Shown: one piece after another, positions 1 through 9,061 of the stretch
Layout: each line of letters starts with the position of its first letter
Position numbering within the stretch: the first letter of the stretch is position 1
NCBI RefSeq assembly: GCF_014648475.1
Contig: NZ_BMRE01000010.1
Span: 62,001-126,000 of the forward strand
DNA: 64,000 nt
Direction of reading: 5' to 3'
DNA from: Lentzea flava
Lineage (GTDB): Bacteria > Actinomycetota > Actinomycetes > Mycobacteriales > Pseudonocardiaceae
Program-made: the position numbers and the translations under genes
Notes under the pieces: generated by a model
Told to the model about the DNA's origin: nothing
What the model saw: only the letters and a program-made list of their open reading frames with translations
Database searches by the model: none

Positions 1-1
1 T

Positions 2-630
2 CGACAAAGGTCCCCTACGTCACCTGGTCCGCACGATGGAACTAAAGGGCGTCATCGTTTCGTCCTGTCGGTAGCGGGCGAAGACGTCGCACGGGTCGAC
101 GCGTTCTGCACGTCGCGCCTGCCGCGGCCCATCGTGATCCTCACACCGGACCGGGCAAACGACATCTACCGTCATCGCTTTACGGCGGCGCACGAACTTG
201 GTCACCTGCTACTCCACACGGATGTAGTTCCTGGAGATCCGGAACAAGAACGCGAAGCGAGCCGGTTCGCAGCGGAGCTGCTGACACGAGCCGCCGAAAT
301 CGAGCGAGAACTGCCATCGCGGTTTCGCATCTCCGCCCTGGAGGACCTCAGTCGCGTCTGGGGTGTCCCCTGCGTCACCAGTGCGACGGTCCAAGGAACT
401 TGGCGTAATCTCCGAGGTCTCCGCGCGACGGGCGTATCAACGCATACAGCAACTACGGACTGCTGGACTACTGCGCCCTGACTCCATTACCAGGTACCCA
501 GGCGAGACGCCGACCCTCCTTACGAGTGCGTTCGATCTGGCGGAGCAGCATGGCCTGACGCTGAAGGATGACGCGAAAGGGCTCGCATGGCCTGCCTCCA
601 GAGTCCGACAACTGCTTGGGCAGGTGGAAC
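2..630 (+). pseudogene. ImmA/IrrE-family metallopeptidase, frameshifted and 3'-truncated
   Basis: The gene enters from the left window edge. In its first frame (positions 2 to about 390) it carries the zinc-protease core AAHELGHLLLH, then QEREASRFAAELL and a helix ending DLSRVWGV, as in ImmA/IrrE peptidases that cleave phage or ICE repressors. Family homology then continues one frame over (SKELGVISEVSARRAYQRI, then LAFDLAEQHGL-like and WPASRVRQLLG), so reading is lost between about 365 and 395. The expected C-terminus is missing: after RQLLG near 630 the sequence becomes transposase. HExxH and a downstream Glu are visible, so the ancestor was probably active. The usual XRE partner lies outside the window. 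The frameshift could be real or a sequencing error; the truncation by IS sequence is independent of it. Confidence 0.8.
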
Positions 631-1145
631 AGGCCTTCGCCAGCTACAGCCTGCCCATCAAACTCCTGTCCGATAACGGGCTCACCTTCACCGGCCACCA
701 CCGCGGCTGGATGGTCGACCTGGAACGCCGCATCGCCGAGCGAGGGGTCACCAGCATCGCCTCCACCCCGCACCACCCACATACCTGCGGCAAGAACAAA
801 CGCAGCCACCAGACCCTGCAGAAATGGCTCGCCACCCGCCCTCCAGCCGAGAACCTCACCGCCCTGCAAGACCTTCTCGACGAATACCGACAGTTCTACA
901 ACAACCGCCGCCACCAAAGCCTCGACGGCCAGACATCCCAGCAACGCTACGACGTCCGCCCGAAAGCCGCCCCCGCCACCGGCCCCCGCCGGCGCAGCGG
1001 CGTCACCACCCGCCCCGTCTACACCACCGACGTGATCGCCTTCTCCGGCTGCTCCGTCGTCCTCCGCCGCACCTGGGCCGGCCGCACCGCCACCGTCTAC
1101 TGGCAAGGCGACCGCGTCACCATCGTGACCACTCACGACCAGCTG
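631..1145 (+). mobile_element. IS481-like transposase remnant (C-terminal part)
   Basis: This stretch continues the same open frame as the ImmA 3' part but encodes the second half of an rve/DDE integrase core: LSDNGLTFTG (second catalytic Asp region), STPHHPHTCGKNKRSHQTL, then the tail motif FYNNRRHQSLDGQTSQQRYD and a small beta domain ending WQGDRVTIV. In active relatives the motif after the histidine reads GK-x-ER; here it is GKNKR, so the catalytic Glu is lost. The N-terminal helix-turn-helix and first Asp are absent. No terminal inverted repeats could be identified. Positions 1146-1337 contain no recognisable gene. The open frame running on into the oxidase gene at 1338 is accidental. Confidence 0.75.
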
Positions 1146-1337
1146 CCGCCGAGGTACTTTCGGCTACCGCTCGTTGCCTCTTTTGACGTCTCGATCGACC
1201 CTGCGTCACCGCCCGTGTACTCATGGTCGTGGTCTGGCCGGGCGAGTGCGCAGGGCCGGGGAAGCTGCGCCTGGCGGACCGTTCGCATCAGACTGCCCGC
1301 TGTGGAAACTTGCCCACGAACCGGGAGGATCCAGATC

Positions 1338-3077
1338 ATGGCCGAAACCGCAGTCTTTAATGGGCAAAAGCCTTTTGCCCATGCCGATGACACAGAGGCG
1401 GAACGGTTGACCGCCTTGGATGCGGAGCAGGACGTCGCCGCTTGCCGGCGGGCGATGGGCGACCTGTTTCGACAGGAGCTGTTCGATCCGCGGCTGCGTC
1501 ACGATCTGCCCCTGCGAGAGTACATGGACCTGACCATCGACCGGATGAGAGCGATCTTCCGGGAGGGGCTCGTCAACAACGACATGTGGATGGGCCAGTC
1601 CCGGGAACACGCGTTCCGGTCCATGTGCGAGGTGATGGGCCTGACCGGCGCCTTCGATTTCGCGCTCACCTCGACCATCACCGATCACCTCATCGCGGGG
1701 AGCGTGCTCTTCAACCACGGCGCTCCTGAGCAGGTCGCCCGTTACCACGACGAAATCACGCGGATGCACCAGGTCTACGCGTTCTGCTGCACGGAGATCG
1801 GCGGCGGTACCAACCTGCGGGAGATCCGCACGGTGGTCTCCTGGAATCGCGCGGAGCAGAGTTTCACGCTCGACACCCCCACGGACGCCGCCTGCAAGTT
1901 CTGGATCGGGAATATCAAACACGCCGCGACCGTCGGCATGGTCCTGGCCCGCCTTGTCATCGACGGCGAAGACGTAGGCCACCACTGGTTCCGTGTCCCG
2001 CTGCGAGGCCAGGAGAACGGTCCTCCCCTGCCGGGTATCACGATCCTCTCGTGCGACCCGAAGGGAGGGATCCAGGCCAACCAGGTCGGCGGTGTCCGCT
2101 TCACCGGGGTCCGGCTCCCCCGCGAGGCACTGATGGGGCGGTACTCGCGCATTGACGCGGGCGGAGGTTTTTCCAGCACACTTCCCGATACCGACGCCCG
2201 CTTCGTGAAATCCATCGAGACCTTCGTCCAGGAACGTATCTTCCCGCTCAGCGCCGGCGCAAGAGCTGCCGAACTCGCGGCTCACCTCACCTGGCGGTTC
2301 GCCGGTCACCGGGAAATCCGCCGCGTGCCTGCCCGCAGGGTCCTGCTGGACGAGCCTCTGTTCCTGGACCGCCTGTATCCGGTTCAACTGCGTTGCCTCG
2401 CGCTGCGCCTGTTGGAAGGCGCCGTCGTCAGGGGCGTCGAACGCGACTGGCACTCCGACCCCAGCCGTAAGGGCCTGCATCTGCTCACCGCGACCGGAAA
2501 ATGCGGCTCTTGGCTGGTACTGGACGTCCTGGCAGCATGCCGTGAGATGTGCGGGTCGCAGGGGTTCCACTGCCACAACCAGATTGTCACCATGCGAACC
2601 GACTTCGAGGTCAACGTGACCTTCGCGGGCGACAACTCCGTGATGGCCTACCAAGTGGCGCGCGCCGCCCTGCGTGCGGACCGGTTCGCCTTACGCCCGC
2701 CTGGGACATTGCCCGAGCGGGTCGAGAAGGAGCTGACCGAAGCGTGGCGCAGCCGTCCGGGCGGTTCGTTCACCCATGCCGAGGCCGTCACGCTCGTTCA
2801 CGCCCGCATGCTCGGCCTCATCTTGAGTGAGCACGCCGCCGACCCGCGGGTACCACAGCAGATCATGGACGACTTGGTAGCCGATTTCGCCGTACACCGG
2901 CTGGGGGAACCGCACCGGCCGGTGTCGGCAGACAGGGAAAAGATCGGTCTCCTGGCCGAGGTGCTCTCGCCCCTGCCCGAGCTCGTCACCGCCCCCATGG
3001 TCGACGACAGTTACCTGATGGAATTCACGTCCCCTGCGCGGGCCGTGGGAATTCCCATCCCAGTGCAGGGACGGTAG
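1338..3077 (+). CDS. Acyl-CoA oxidase / acyl-CoA dehydrogenase family protein
   Basis: A 579-residue flavoprotein with the acyl-CoA oxidase architecture. The middle beta domain carries the CCTEIGGGTNLREIRT segment and TPTDAACKFWIGN, where plant and peroxisomal oxidases have TELGHGSNV and TPTDSAQKWWIGN. The C-terminal helical domain carries CREMCGSQGFHCHNQ, with the probable catalytic Glu, and TFAGDNSVMAYQVA (GDN motif). It should oxidise an acyl-CoA to the 2-enoyl-CoA, passing electrons to oxygen. The ATG is chosen because GGGAGG lies about 9 bases upstream and family homology starts here; the frame is open further left only because of IS debris. It is the first of three intact, closely packed genes in a decayed region. 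Related oxidases (Aco) act in butenolide-signal biosynthesis in Streptomyces, so that role is possible but unproven. Confidence 0.85.
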   Translation: MAETAVFNGQKPFAHADDTEAERLTALDAEQDVAACRRAMGDLFRQELFDPRLRHDLPLREYMDLTIDRMRAIFREGLVNNDMWMGQSREHAFRSMCEVMGLTGAFDFALTSTITDHLIAGSVLFNHGAPEQVARYHDEITRMHQVYAFCCTEIGGGTNLREIRTVVSWNRAEQSFTLDTPTDAACKFWIGNIKHAATVGMVLARLVIDGEDVGHHWFRVPLRGQENGPPLPGITILSCDPKGGIQANQVGGVRFTGVRLPREALMGRYSRIDAGGGFSSTLPDTDARFVKSIETFVQERIFPLSAGARAAELAAHLTWRFAGHREIRRVPARRVLLDEPLFLDRLYPVQLRCLALRLLEGAVVRGVERDWHSDPSRKGLHLLTATGKCGSWLVLDVLAACREMCGSQGFHCHNQIVTMRTDFEVNVTFAGDNSVMAYQVARAALRADRFALRPPGTLPERVEKELTEAWRSRPGGSFTHAEAVTLVHARMLGLILSEHAADPRVPQQIMDDLVADFAVHRLGEPHRPVSADREKIGLLAEVLSPLPELVTAPMVDDSYLMEFTSPARAVGIPIPVQGR

Positions 3078-3083
3078 ACCACC

Positions 3084-3965
3084 GTGGCGATGCGTACGCG
3101 GGAAGAGACGCGGACGGTAGACGGTCTGCGATTTCACGTACGGCGCGCTGGAGAGGGTCCGCTGATCCTGTTGCTCCACGGATGGCCGCAGACCGGCCAC
3201 GCCTGGCGCCGCATTCTGCCCGTCCTCGCGCGGGACTACACGGTGGTCGCGCCGGACCTGCGCGGATACGGGGCGTCCAGCCGGCCGGGTGGCGGCTACG
3301 ACAAGCGGACCATGGCCGCCGACATGAGCGGGCTCATGCACGAGCTGGGGTACGCGCAGGCTGTTGTGGTCGGGCACGACCGGGGCGCACGCGTGGCCCA
3401 TCGGTGGGGACTGGACCGGCCACACGAGATCAGCCATCTGATGCTGCTCAGCGTCGTACCGACGCGGGAAATGTGGCGGCACATGGACGCACGGGTCGGT
3501 GCGGCGTACTGGCACTGGCTCTTCCACCTCGTCCCCGACCTCCCCGAGTTCCTCACCGAAGGAAAAGCCGGGGAGTACGTCCGATTCATGCTGGCCGCCG
3601 GAGTATTCCGCCGGGAGGCGTTCACTGATGCGGACCTGCGGCACTACGCGGAAGCGTACGCACGGCCGGGGGCGCTTCGTGCGAGTTTCGACGACTACCG
3701 CGCCGCTCGCCATGAGGATCTGGAAGCCGACGAGGCCGACGCTGCTGCGGGTCGCCGCCTGACAATGCCCGTTCACGTGGCCTGGGGCGCCGAAGGGCTG
3801 GTGGGGACACTGCCCGTACTCGACCTGTGGCGGGCATACGCCGACCGGCTCGAGGGGGCGCAGATCGACTCCTGCGGGCATTTCCCGGCAGAGGAGCGGC
3901 CGGACGTCCTGATCGCCCGGATCCAGGCTTTCCTGGCCGCGGAGAGGGCAGTGGAGGGGAAATGA
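3084..3965 (+). CDS. Alpha/beta hydrolase (epoxide hydrolase / haloacetate dehalogenase type)
   Basis: A 293-residue alpha/beta hydrolase fold enzyme. HGWPQTGHAWRRI supplies the oxyanion-hole HG motif, DLRGYGASSRP follows, and the nucleophile elbow is VVGHDRGARVAHR, so the nucleophile is Asp rather than Ser. That points to epoxide hydrolases and haloacid dehalogenases. SCGHFPAEERPD near the C-terminus carries the catalytic His. The cap contains GAAYWHWLFHL and FRREAFTDADLRHY, most like the fluoroacetate/haloacetate dehalogenase group, but the substrate cannot be read from sequence. It begins 6 bases after the oxidase stop with GTG (an in-frame ATG lies two codons later) and its TGA overlaps the ATG of the next gene, so the three genes probably form one operon. 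Confidence 0.85.
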   Translation: MAMRTREETRTVDGLRFHVRRAGEGPLILLLHGWPQTGHAWRRILPVLARDYTVVAPDLRGYGASSRPGGGYDKRTMAADMSGLMHELGYAQAVVVGHDRGARVAHRWGLDRPHEISHLMLLSVVPTREMWRHMDARVGAAYWHWLFHLVPDLPEFLTEGKAGEYVRFMLAAGVFRREAFTDADLRHYAEAYARPGALRASFDDYRAARHEDLEADEADAAAGRRLTMPVHVAWGAEGLVGTLPVLDLWRAYADRLEGAQIDSCGHFPAEERPDVLIARIQAFLAAERAVEGK

Positions 3966-4957
3966 GGGCACTGGTCATCACCGAGGAGCGCGGGCTGCGC
4001 CTAGCGGAGGTCGACGAACGCGAGCCGGAGCCCGGCTGGGTTCGCGTGGACGTGGCGTACTGCGCCATCTGCGGTTCCGACCTGCACCTGCGGGCGATGC
4101 CGCACCTCGTCCCGGCCGACGCGGTTCTCGGACACGAAATCTCCGGGCATGTCACCGCACCGGCCGGGGAGCGGCTGACGGTGGGGCAGGCCGTGGTGGT
4201 GTGGCCGAAAGCGGGCTGCGGGGACTGCGAGGACTGCCAGGTAGGCGACAACCACCTCTGTGCCGCACAGCCCTGGCGGCTGAGTTCACTCGGCCTAGGC
4301 ACACGTCCCGGTGGCTACGCCGAAGCCGTCGTCGTCCCCGAGCACACGGTGTATGCGGTGCCGGACGGCGTTTCGCTGGAGCACGCAGCACTGACGGAAC
4401 CGCTGTCCTGCGCGGTCCACGCGGTCGACCGCTCCGGAACTTCGGCAGCGGACACCGTCACGGTCCTCGGAGGCGGCACCATCGGCTTCCTGCTCGCACA
4501 CGTGCTGCGGCTACGGGGAGTCGAGGACGTGCGGGTAGTGGAACCGCACCCCGTACGGCGTGCACGCCTGACCGCGACCGGAATCGCCACCGTGGACGTC
4601 GACGAGCGGGGCCCGGAAGCAGACGTGGTGTTCGAGTGCGTGGGCTCGGTGACGGCGCTCACGGACGCGGCCCGACGCGTGCGGACACGGGGAACGGTCG
4701 TCGCACTCGGGGTGAACGAGCGGCCCGCGGAGCTGGACTCCGTCATTCTCGTCACCAAGGAGATCCGGATCGTGGGCAGCTTCGCCCAAAACAGAGGCGC
4801 CTTCGAGGCAGCCTTGGATCTCCTCGGAGGCGGCCGTGTCCCGGTCGGGCGGATCATCACCGACGTCGTCCCCCTGGACGCCGGCCGAGTCTCAGCGATG
4901 ATGGACGCCCTCACCGGACGGCCCGGAGATCACCAGGTGGTCATGATCGCTCCATAA
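3962..4957 (+). CDS. Zinc-dependent alcohol dehydrogenase (MDR superfamily)
   Basis: A 331-residue medium-chain dehydrogenase. The catalytic-zinc ligands are visible as CAICGSDLH (Cys) and LGHEISGHV (His-Glu). The structural-zinc loop is present as CGDCEDCQVGDNHLC with four cysteines. The Rossmann motif is VLGGGTIGFLLAHVL. It oxidises an alcohol or polyol or reduces a ketone with NAD(P); the GHE and the spacing resemble butanediol and sorbitol/threonine-type dehydrogenases, but specificity is not decided. The ATG overlaps the TGA of the hydrolase gene (ATGA), which implies translational coupling. An oxidase, hydrolase and dehydrogenase in this order could process one acyl-derived metabolite. 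The IS110 element follows immediately after its stop codon. Confidence 0.88.
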   Translation: MRALVITEERGLRLAEVDEREPEPGWVRVDVAYCAICGSDLHLRAMPHLVPADAVLGHEISGHVTAPAGERLTVGQAVVVWPKAGCGDCEDCQVGDNHLCAAQPWRLSSLGLGTRPGGYAEAVVVPEHTVYAVPDGVSLEHAALTEPLSCAVHAVDRSGTSAADTVTVLGGGTIGFLLAHVLRLRGVEDVRVVEPHPVRRARLTATGIATVDVDERGPEADVVFECVGSVTALTDAARRVRTRGTVVALGVNERPAELDSVILVTKEIRIVGSFAQNRGAFEAALDLLGGGRVPVGRIITDVVPLDAGRVSAMMDALTGRPGDHQVVMIAP

Positions 4958-5156
4958 GCTTGTTGATGTCCAGGACGAGGTGTTCTGGATGCCCAGAACG
5001 GCGGGGTGTGGCTGATGTGTCCTTGCCGCTGGGTGGCTCTCCGGGAGTGGCCGCCTCGCCGTTCTGGACGCCCTGGCAGCTGATTGAAAAACGTGCGTGT
5101 GGTCGCTGGCGGGACCGTCCACGGGGCTGTACGACTGAAAGGGGAGGGCGGACCGC
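4958..5156 (+). other. Structured non-coding left end of the IS110 element (candidate bridge RNA region)
   Basis: No ORF is convincing in these 199 bases. GTTCTGG (4982-4988) and CCAGAAC (4993-4999) can form a hairpin with a four-base loop. Alternatively CCAGAACGGCG (4993-5003) pairs perfectly over 11 bp with CGCCGTTCTGG (5057-5067), so two exclusive folds exist. In IS110 elements the non-coding end before the recombinase encodes the bridge RNA that specifies target and donor DNA. Length and position fit; the RNA itself is inferred. Confidence 0.4.
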
Positions 5157-6365
5157 GTGGCGGTGCGCGAGAGGATCTGGGTGGGCGTCGATGTCGGCAA
5201 GGCCGGCCACCACGCGTGTGCGGTCGACGACTCCGGCAAGGTCGTGTTCAGCCAGAAGGTGGTCAACGGCCAGGCCGCGATCGAGGCGCTGATCACGCGC
5301 GCGGTCGCAAGGCCCGCGGGGTGGTGTGGGCGGTGGACATGACCTCGGGCAAGGCGGGGTTGTTGCTGGCGCTGCTGCTGCAGACGGGTCAGCCGGTGCT
5401 GTATGTGCCGGGCCGGTTGGTCAACCGCATGGCCGGCGCGTTTCCCGGCGAGGGCAAGACCGACGCCAAGGACGCCCGCACGATCGCCGAGACCGCCCGC
5501 ATGCGAGGCGACCTCACCCCGGTGAGCAGCCCGGACGAGATCGCGGCCGACTTGCGGATCCTGACCGCGCGCCGGGAGGACCTGATGGCCGACTGGGTGC
5601 GTGGGGTCAACCGGCTGCGCGAGCTGCTCGCCTCGATCTTCCCCGCCCTGGAACGCGCTTTCGACTATCCACCCGCTCGGCGCTGGTCCTGCTCACCGGC
5701 TACTGCACCCCGGCCGGTATCCGGGACGCGGGCGCGGCCGACCTGACCGAGCACTTGCGTGCCGGTGGCGCGTGGCCAACGGCTTTCCGTCCATGGTGGA
5801 CAAAGCTCTCGCCGCAGCCGGCGAGCAAACCGTTGCCCTGCAGACAGAAACCATCACCGCGCCGTTGATCATGCGGCTGGCGCGGCGGCTGCTCGAGCTC
5901 GATCGCGAGATCAAGGATCTCGACAAGCACATCACCGAGCGTTTCGGTGAGCATCCGCATGCCGGTCCGATCACCAGTGTCGACGGTTTCGGCCCGATCC
6001 TGGATGCGCAACTGCTGGCCGACACCGGCGGTGGCCTGCGGGCGATGTTCGGCAACACCGGCCGCATGGCCGCCTACGCCGGGCTCGCCCCGGTGCCACG
6101 CGACTCTGGGCGAGTGCGGGGCAACCTGCACCGGCCCAAGCGCTACCACCGCGGCCTGCGCCGCGTCTCCTACCTGGCCGCCCTGCCCTCGATCAAGGTC
6201 CAGGACGACCCACCCCGACGCTTCTATCTGCGCAAACGAGACGAGGGCAAGCATCACACCCAAGCGCTCATCGCACTGGCACGCCGACTGGTCGACGTCA
6301 TCTGGGCACTGCTGTGCGACGGCCGGGAGTTTCATCGCTCACCACTCACAGCCCAGATCGCTTGA
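5157..6365 (+). pseudogene. IS110-family transposase, three frameshifts
   Basis: The GTG start opens RIWVGVDVGKAGHHACAVDD, the DEDD RuvC-like N-terminal motif of IS110 recombinases. Homology moves to a second frame near 5305-5325 (VVWAVDMTSGKAG, GKTDAKDARTIAETAR), to a third near 5669 (RSALVLLTGYCTPAGIRDAG) and to a fourth near 5765 (MVDKALAAAGEQTVALQTET onwards, then the Transposase_20 motif SVDGFGPILDAQLLADTG and NTGRMAAYAGLAPVPRDSG with the serine region). Each step is a net one-base loss. At 5669 the missing base can be placed, because adding T restores the sequence Tyr-Ser-Thr-Arg-Ser-Ala. All domains of a normal roughly 400-residue protein are present in pieces, so decay is recent or the sequence has local errors. 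Confidence 0.85.
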
Positions 6366-6512
6366 CCTGATCATTGAAACTCCCGACAGGTGACGGAGAG
6401 CGCCCGCCGAAAGGGCGCGTCGACAATCGCCTGACACCCGGTCAGAACGCAATTTCGGTATCCGAATGTACCTTTGCCAGCCTGTTCCGAGGTGGCTGAA
6501 GAAGGAATCCCA

Positions 6513-6768
6513 ATGCTTCGCAAGATCGCGTTCGGCGCCGGCTCCGCCATGGCGACGCTCGGCATCACCGTCTCCCTGCCAGGTGCGGCTGCCGCGACGG
6601 GCACGTCCGGCCACCACAGCTTCGACCATGACCGCCCCGGATCAGGTCACCACGCAGGGGACCTGGGCCTACCTCCGATCGTACCCGAAGTCGCAGGCCG
6701 GAGCCATCAATTGCACCAATGATGCCGTCACCAAAAAGCGGAACCCGGCCGTCCTCACAAATGCGTGA
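6513..6768 (+). pseudogene. Small secreted protein, probably frameshifted
   Basis: An ATG preceded by AAGGAA starts LRKIAFGAGSAMATLGITV, a typical signal peptide (n-region Arg-Lys, hydrophobic core, Ala-rich cleavage region PGAAAA). In this frame it stops at 6722 after low-complexity residues. The next frame carries a more protein-like segment (TWAYLRSYPKSQAGAINCTN, ending at 6768) resembling the Trp/Tyr/Cys-containing body of short actinobacterial secreted proteins, so a frame change around 6620-6650 is suspected. The function is unknown. The gene lies between two IS remnants. Confidence 0.4.
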
Positions 6769-6907
6769 CGAGGCCGGAAAGGATCGATCTCATGGCCTAT
6801 TACGGCTGAGCGCCGATACTGGCGTGCTTGCCGCATGACATGTGCACTGGAAAGGAACCGTCGCGAATTCCGCTTCGGGTTTCACGGCGTTTCCGTATCG
6901 CCGAATG

Positions 6908-7815
6908 GTGGGTCTTCGAACTTAACCGGGCACCGTAACGTTGTTGGTGACGCTGCGTGTGCGCAGGCGTTGGTTCTCGGGGTTGCGGAAGCCGTAGGCG
7001 TTGCGGGCGGCGAGTTTGACGGCTCGGTTGATGCCTTCGCTCTTGGCGTTGGTGATGCCGGTGCGCAGGAAGGCTTCGATGCCGTGCCACCAGGTCTCGA
7101 TGGTGGTGGCCAGGCGGGTGATCTCGGTGATGTCGCTGTCGGCGCACCAGAGGTAGAAGTTGTAGAGACGCGTGCGGATCTTGGCGGGGTCGACCTTCTC
7201 GCGGTTGCAGGCCAGGACCGTGCGGAGTTCTTCCTTGGCGATCCAGGCGTTGAGGATGCCGGTGCCGAGCGGCCCGGCCGCCTCGAGCTTGGTCCGCATC
7301 GTGGTGACCTGCTCATCGGTGAGGTCTTCCCAGTTGCGGGTCAGCCGGTTGCGGGCGCTCCATTCCGGGTCGGTCTTGCGGCCGCGGCCGCCGCGGTGCT
7401 GGAAGGTCAGCCGCCGCCGTACCTCGCACAGCGCCTTATTGGCCAGCTGGACCACGTGGAAGTGATCGACCACGGTCGCGCCGCCGGCAGCGCCTGGCGG
7501 ATCTCGGCGCGGTAGGAGGCCGACATGTCGATGGCCACGAACCTGATCCCTGACGCCAGGACTCGGGCTGTCGCTCCAGCCAGGTGACGGTGTCCTCAGC
7601 GGTGCGACCCTCGACCTGTCCCAGCAGCCCCTGCGTCCCGGTGACGTCGACAAAGCCGGTGTGCCAGCGCCCCACCGCCTCCTCGCTCTTTCCGGTCTCC
7701 GGGTTGAGCTGGTACTTCGGCCTGCCCTGGCGGGTCTCGTCGATCCCCAGCACCCGCACCGGTGCGAGCGCGGCGGGCAGAACGGTTGCTGCCTCTTCGC
7801 GTGCGGCGGCCGAGC
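6908..7815 (-). pseudogene. ISL3-family transposase remnant, 5'-truncated, two frameshifts
   Basis: On the minus strand the order is PAALAPVRVLGIDETRQGRP (first catalytic Asp), TQGLLGQVEGRTAEDTVTWL, then after a frame change near 7555 FVAIDMSASYRAEIRQALP (second Asp), and after another near 7500 ATVVDHFHVVQLANKAL. The conserved C-terminus follows, with NAKSEGINRAVKLAARNAYG (catalytic Glu) and FRNPENQRLRTR. The N-terminal zinc ribbon/HTH is missing: near 7815 the sequence switches to a Scr1-like regulator on the other strand. GGGTCTTCGAACTTAAC around 6911 may be the right-end inverted repeat, but no partner was found. All DDE residues survive, yet the element cannot produce a full protein. Confidence 0.8.
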
Positions 7816-8616
7816 TCGCGGACCGGGATGAGGCCAAGCTCTCTGATCTGGTGAACGGCAAGGGCGGTTCGAACGTGGTCGATCTGACTTTGTGCTGGGG
7901 ATCTGCCGGACGGTGGCCGCTGAGCGTGATCACTTGCTGAGGCTGTTTCCGGAGACGAACGTCAGGGGTTGGTGGCAGCAGCACGGAAGGTGCGCGCCCG
8001 TCCGTCTTCGTACCCTTGTCGAACCCCTGGCGATGGCGAAAACGCTGGTCTGCTGGCAGGCGTGCGTGGTGCCGGACTTCTTGCAGACGCCCGCCTACGC
8101 GCGTTCGGCGATCATCGCGTCCTGTAATGAGCCTGCTGCTGAGCTGGACGAGCGCGCCAAGGCGCAGTTGGAAACGCAGCAAGCCCTGCGTCGGCCGGGT
8201 GTGCAGTGCACCTACTTCATCCACGAGTTGGCGCTGCGCCTGCCGGTCGGTGGCCATGACGTGCACGTCGAGCAGGTGCACCACCTTCTGAGGATGGCGG
8301 TGCGGTCGGGTATCACGATCCGGATCGTGCCTGCGGCGATCGGTGCTCACGCGGGTCGTTCACGCAGTTGACGTTCGCCAGGTACGAGCCGCTGGTGTGC
8401 CTGAGGAACGAGAACTCCACGCTGTTCATCGAAGACACCGCCGCAGTCGAGGGCTACGACGCGATTGTCCGCTCCCTCGACCGGTGCAGCCTGGACGCTG
8501 AGCAGTCGAAAGCGGCGATAGCCCGCCCCGGCGAAGCGTTGTCGGCAACCGACCGCTTGAACGAGGGAACGATGCCTCAGGCCGATGCGGTTCGCGAGCA
8601 AGGTGAATCCGCGTGA
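7816..8616 (+). pseudogene. Scr1-like HTH / DUF5753 regulator, truncated and frameshifted
   Basis: Only the end of the HTH domain remains (EAKLSDLVNGKGGSNVVDL), abutting the ISL3 remnant. Homology then moves to another frame near 7885-7895 (LGICRTVAAERDHLLRLFPE) and runs through the DUF5753 body: ACVVPDFLQTPAYARSAI, TYFIHELALRLPVGG, VRSGITIRIVPAAIGAHAG. A second frame change near 8352 leads to LTFARYEPLVCLRNENSTLF and the normal C-terminus. An intact homologue with a DUF397 partner lies at 56135-56983, which helps calibrate the expected protein. Its TGA overlaps the GTG of the next gene. Confidence 0.8.
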
Positions 8617-9061
8617 CGCGGCTGGGGATCGACGACCTCGAAGGGCCGCAGACGGAGGTCCAAGCCGCCGCGCAGTCCTATCAGGACGAACACGGCTGGA
8701 CCGTTGGTGTGTACGGCTGCGGTGTACGGCTGATCGCCGGGCGCGCAGTCGAAGCCCTTGACATACCAAGGGAACTTGGCTCCCGTACTTGGAACCTGCT
8801 GGACCAGTCGGTCCCTGTGTTCGGGGCGCCAGACGATCACGCCATCTGCTGGACCTTCGTCACGGCGCCGCACATCGGGCCGACGCTTCCGGGAGCTTGC
8901 CGTGCGGGGGTGTCGACCACATCCGGTCCGGCCGGTCGATCAACCTACCACCCAGCACCTTCGGACGGCACCGCCTGCGTTGGATCACCCCACCGGTCCC
9001 AGCGCAGGTACCGAGTTTCAACACCGTGGCCGATGCCGTGCTGCGAGCTATGCCGAACTGA
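8613..9061 (+). pseudogene. Small conserved actinobacterial protein (primase/polymerase-like accessory), frameshifted
   Basis: It starts with GTG overlapping the preceding stop (GTGA). It reads DEHGWTVGVYGCGVRLIAGR, AVEALDIPRELGSRTWNLLD, and PDDHAICWTFVTAPHIG. Around 8890-8925 the frame must change to continue with SGRSINLPPSTFGRHRLRWI and the end AVLRAMPN. The order (hydrophobic strand, LDIP, WTF.TAP, LPPS, RW..PP) resembles short actinobacterial proteins sometimes annotated as bifunctional primase/polymerase-like and found beside Scr1/DUF5753 genes. No catalytic motif is visible, so function is unknown. Confidence 0.5.

Larger units (their letters stand above)
4958..6400 (+). mobile_element. 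IS110-family insertion sequence (decayed)
   Basis: The element comprises a roughly 200-base structured non-coding left part, a transposase reading frame broken by three frameshifts, and a short right flank. It starts right behind the stop of the alcohol dehydrogenase gene, so it did not visibly cut a gene. IS110 elements lack long terminal inverted repeats, so exact ends cannot be set from one copy; 4958 and 6400 are outer estimates. CTTG occurs close to both supposed ends (about 4959 and 6361), but this is too short to call a core. Confidence 0.7.
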
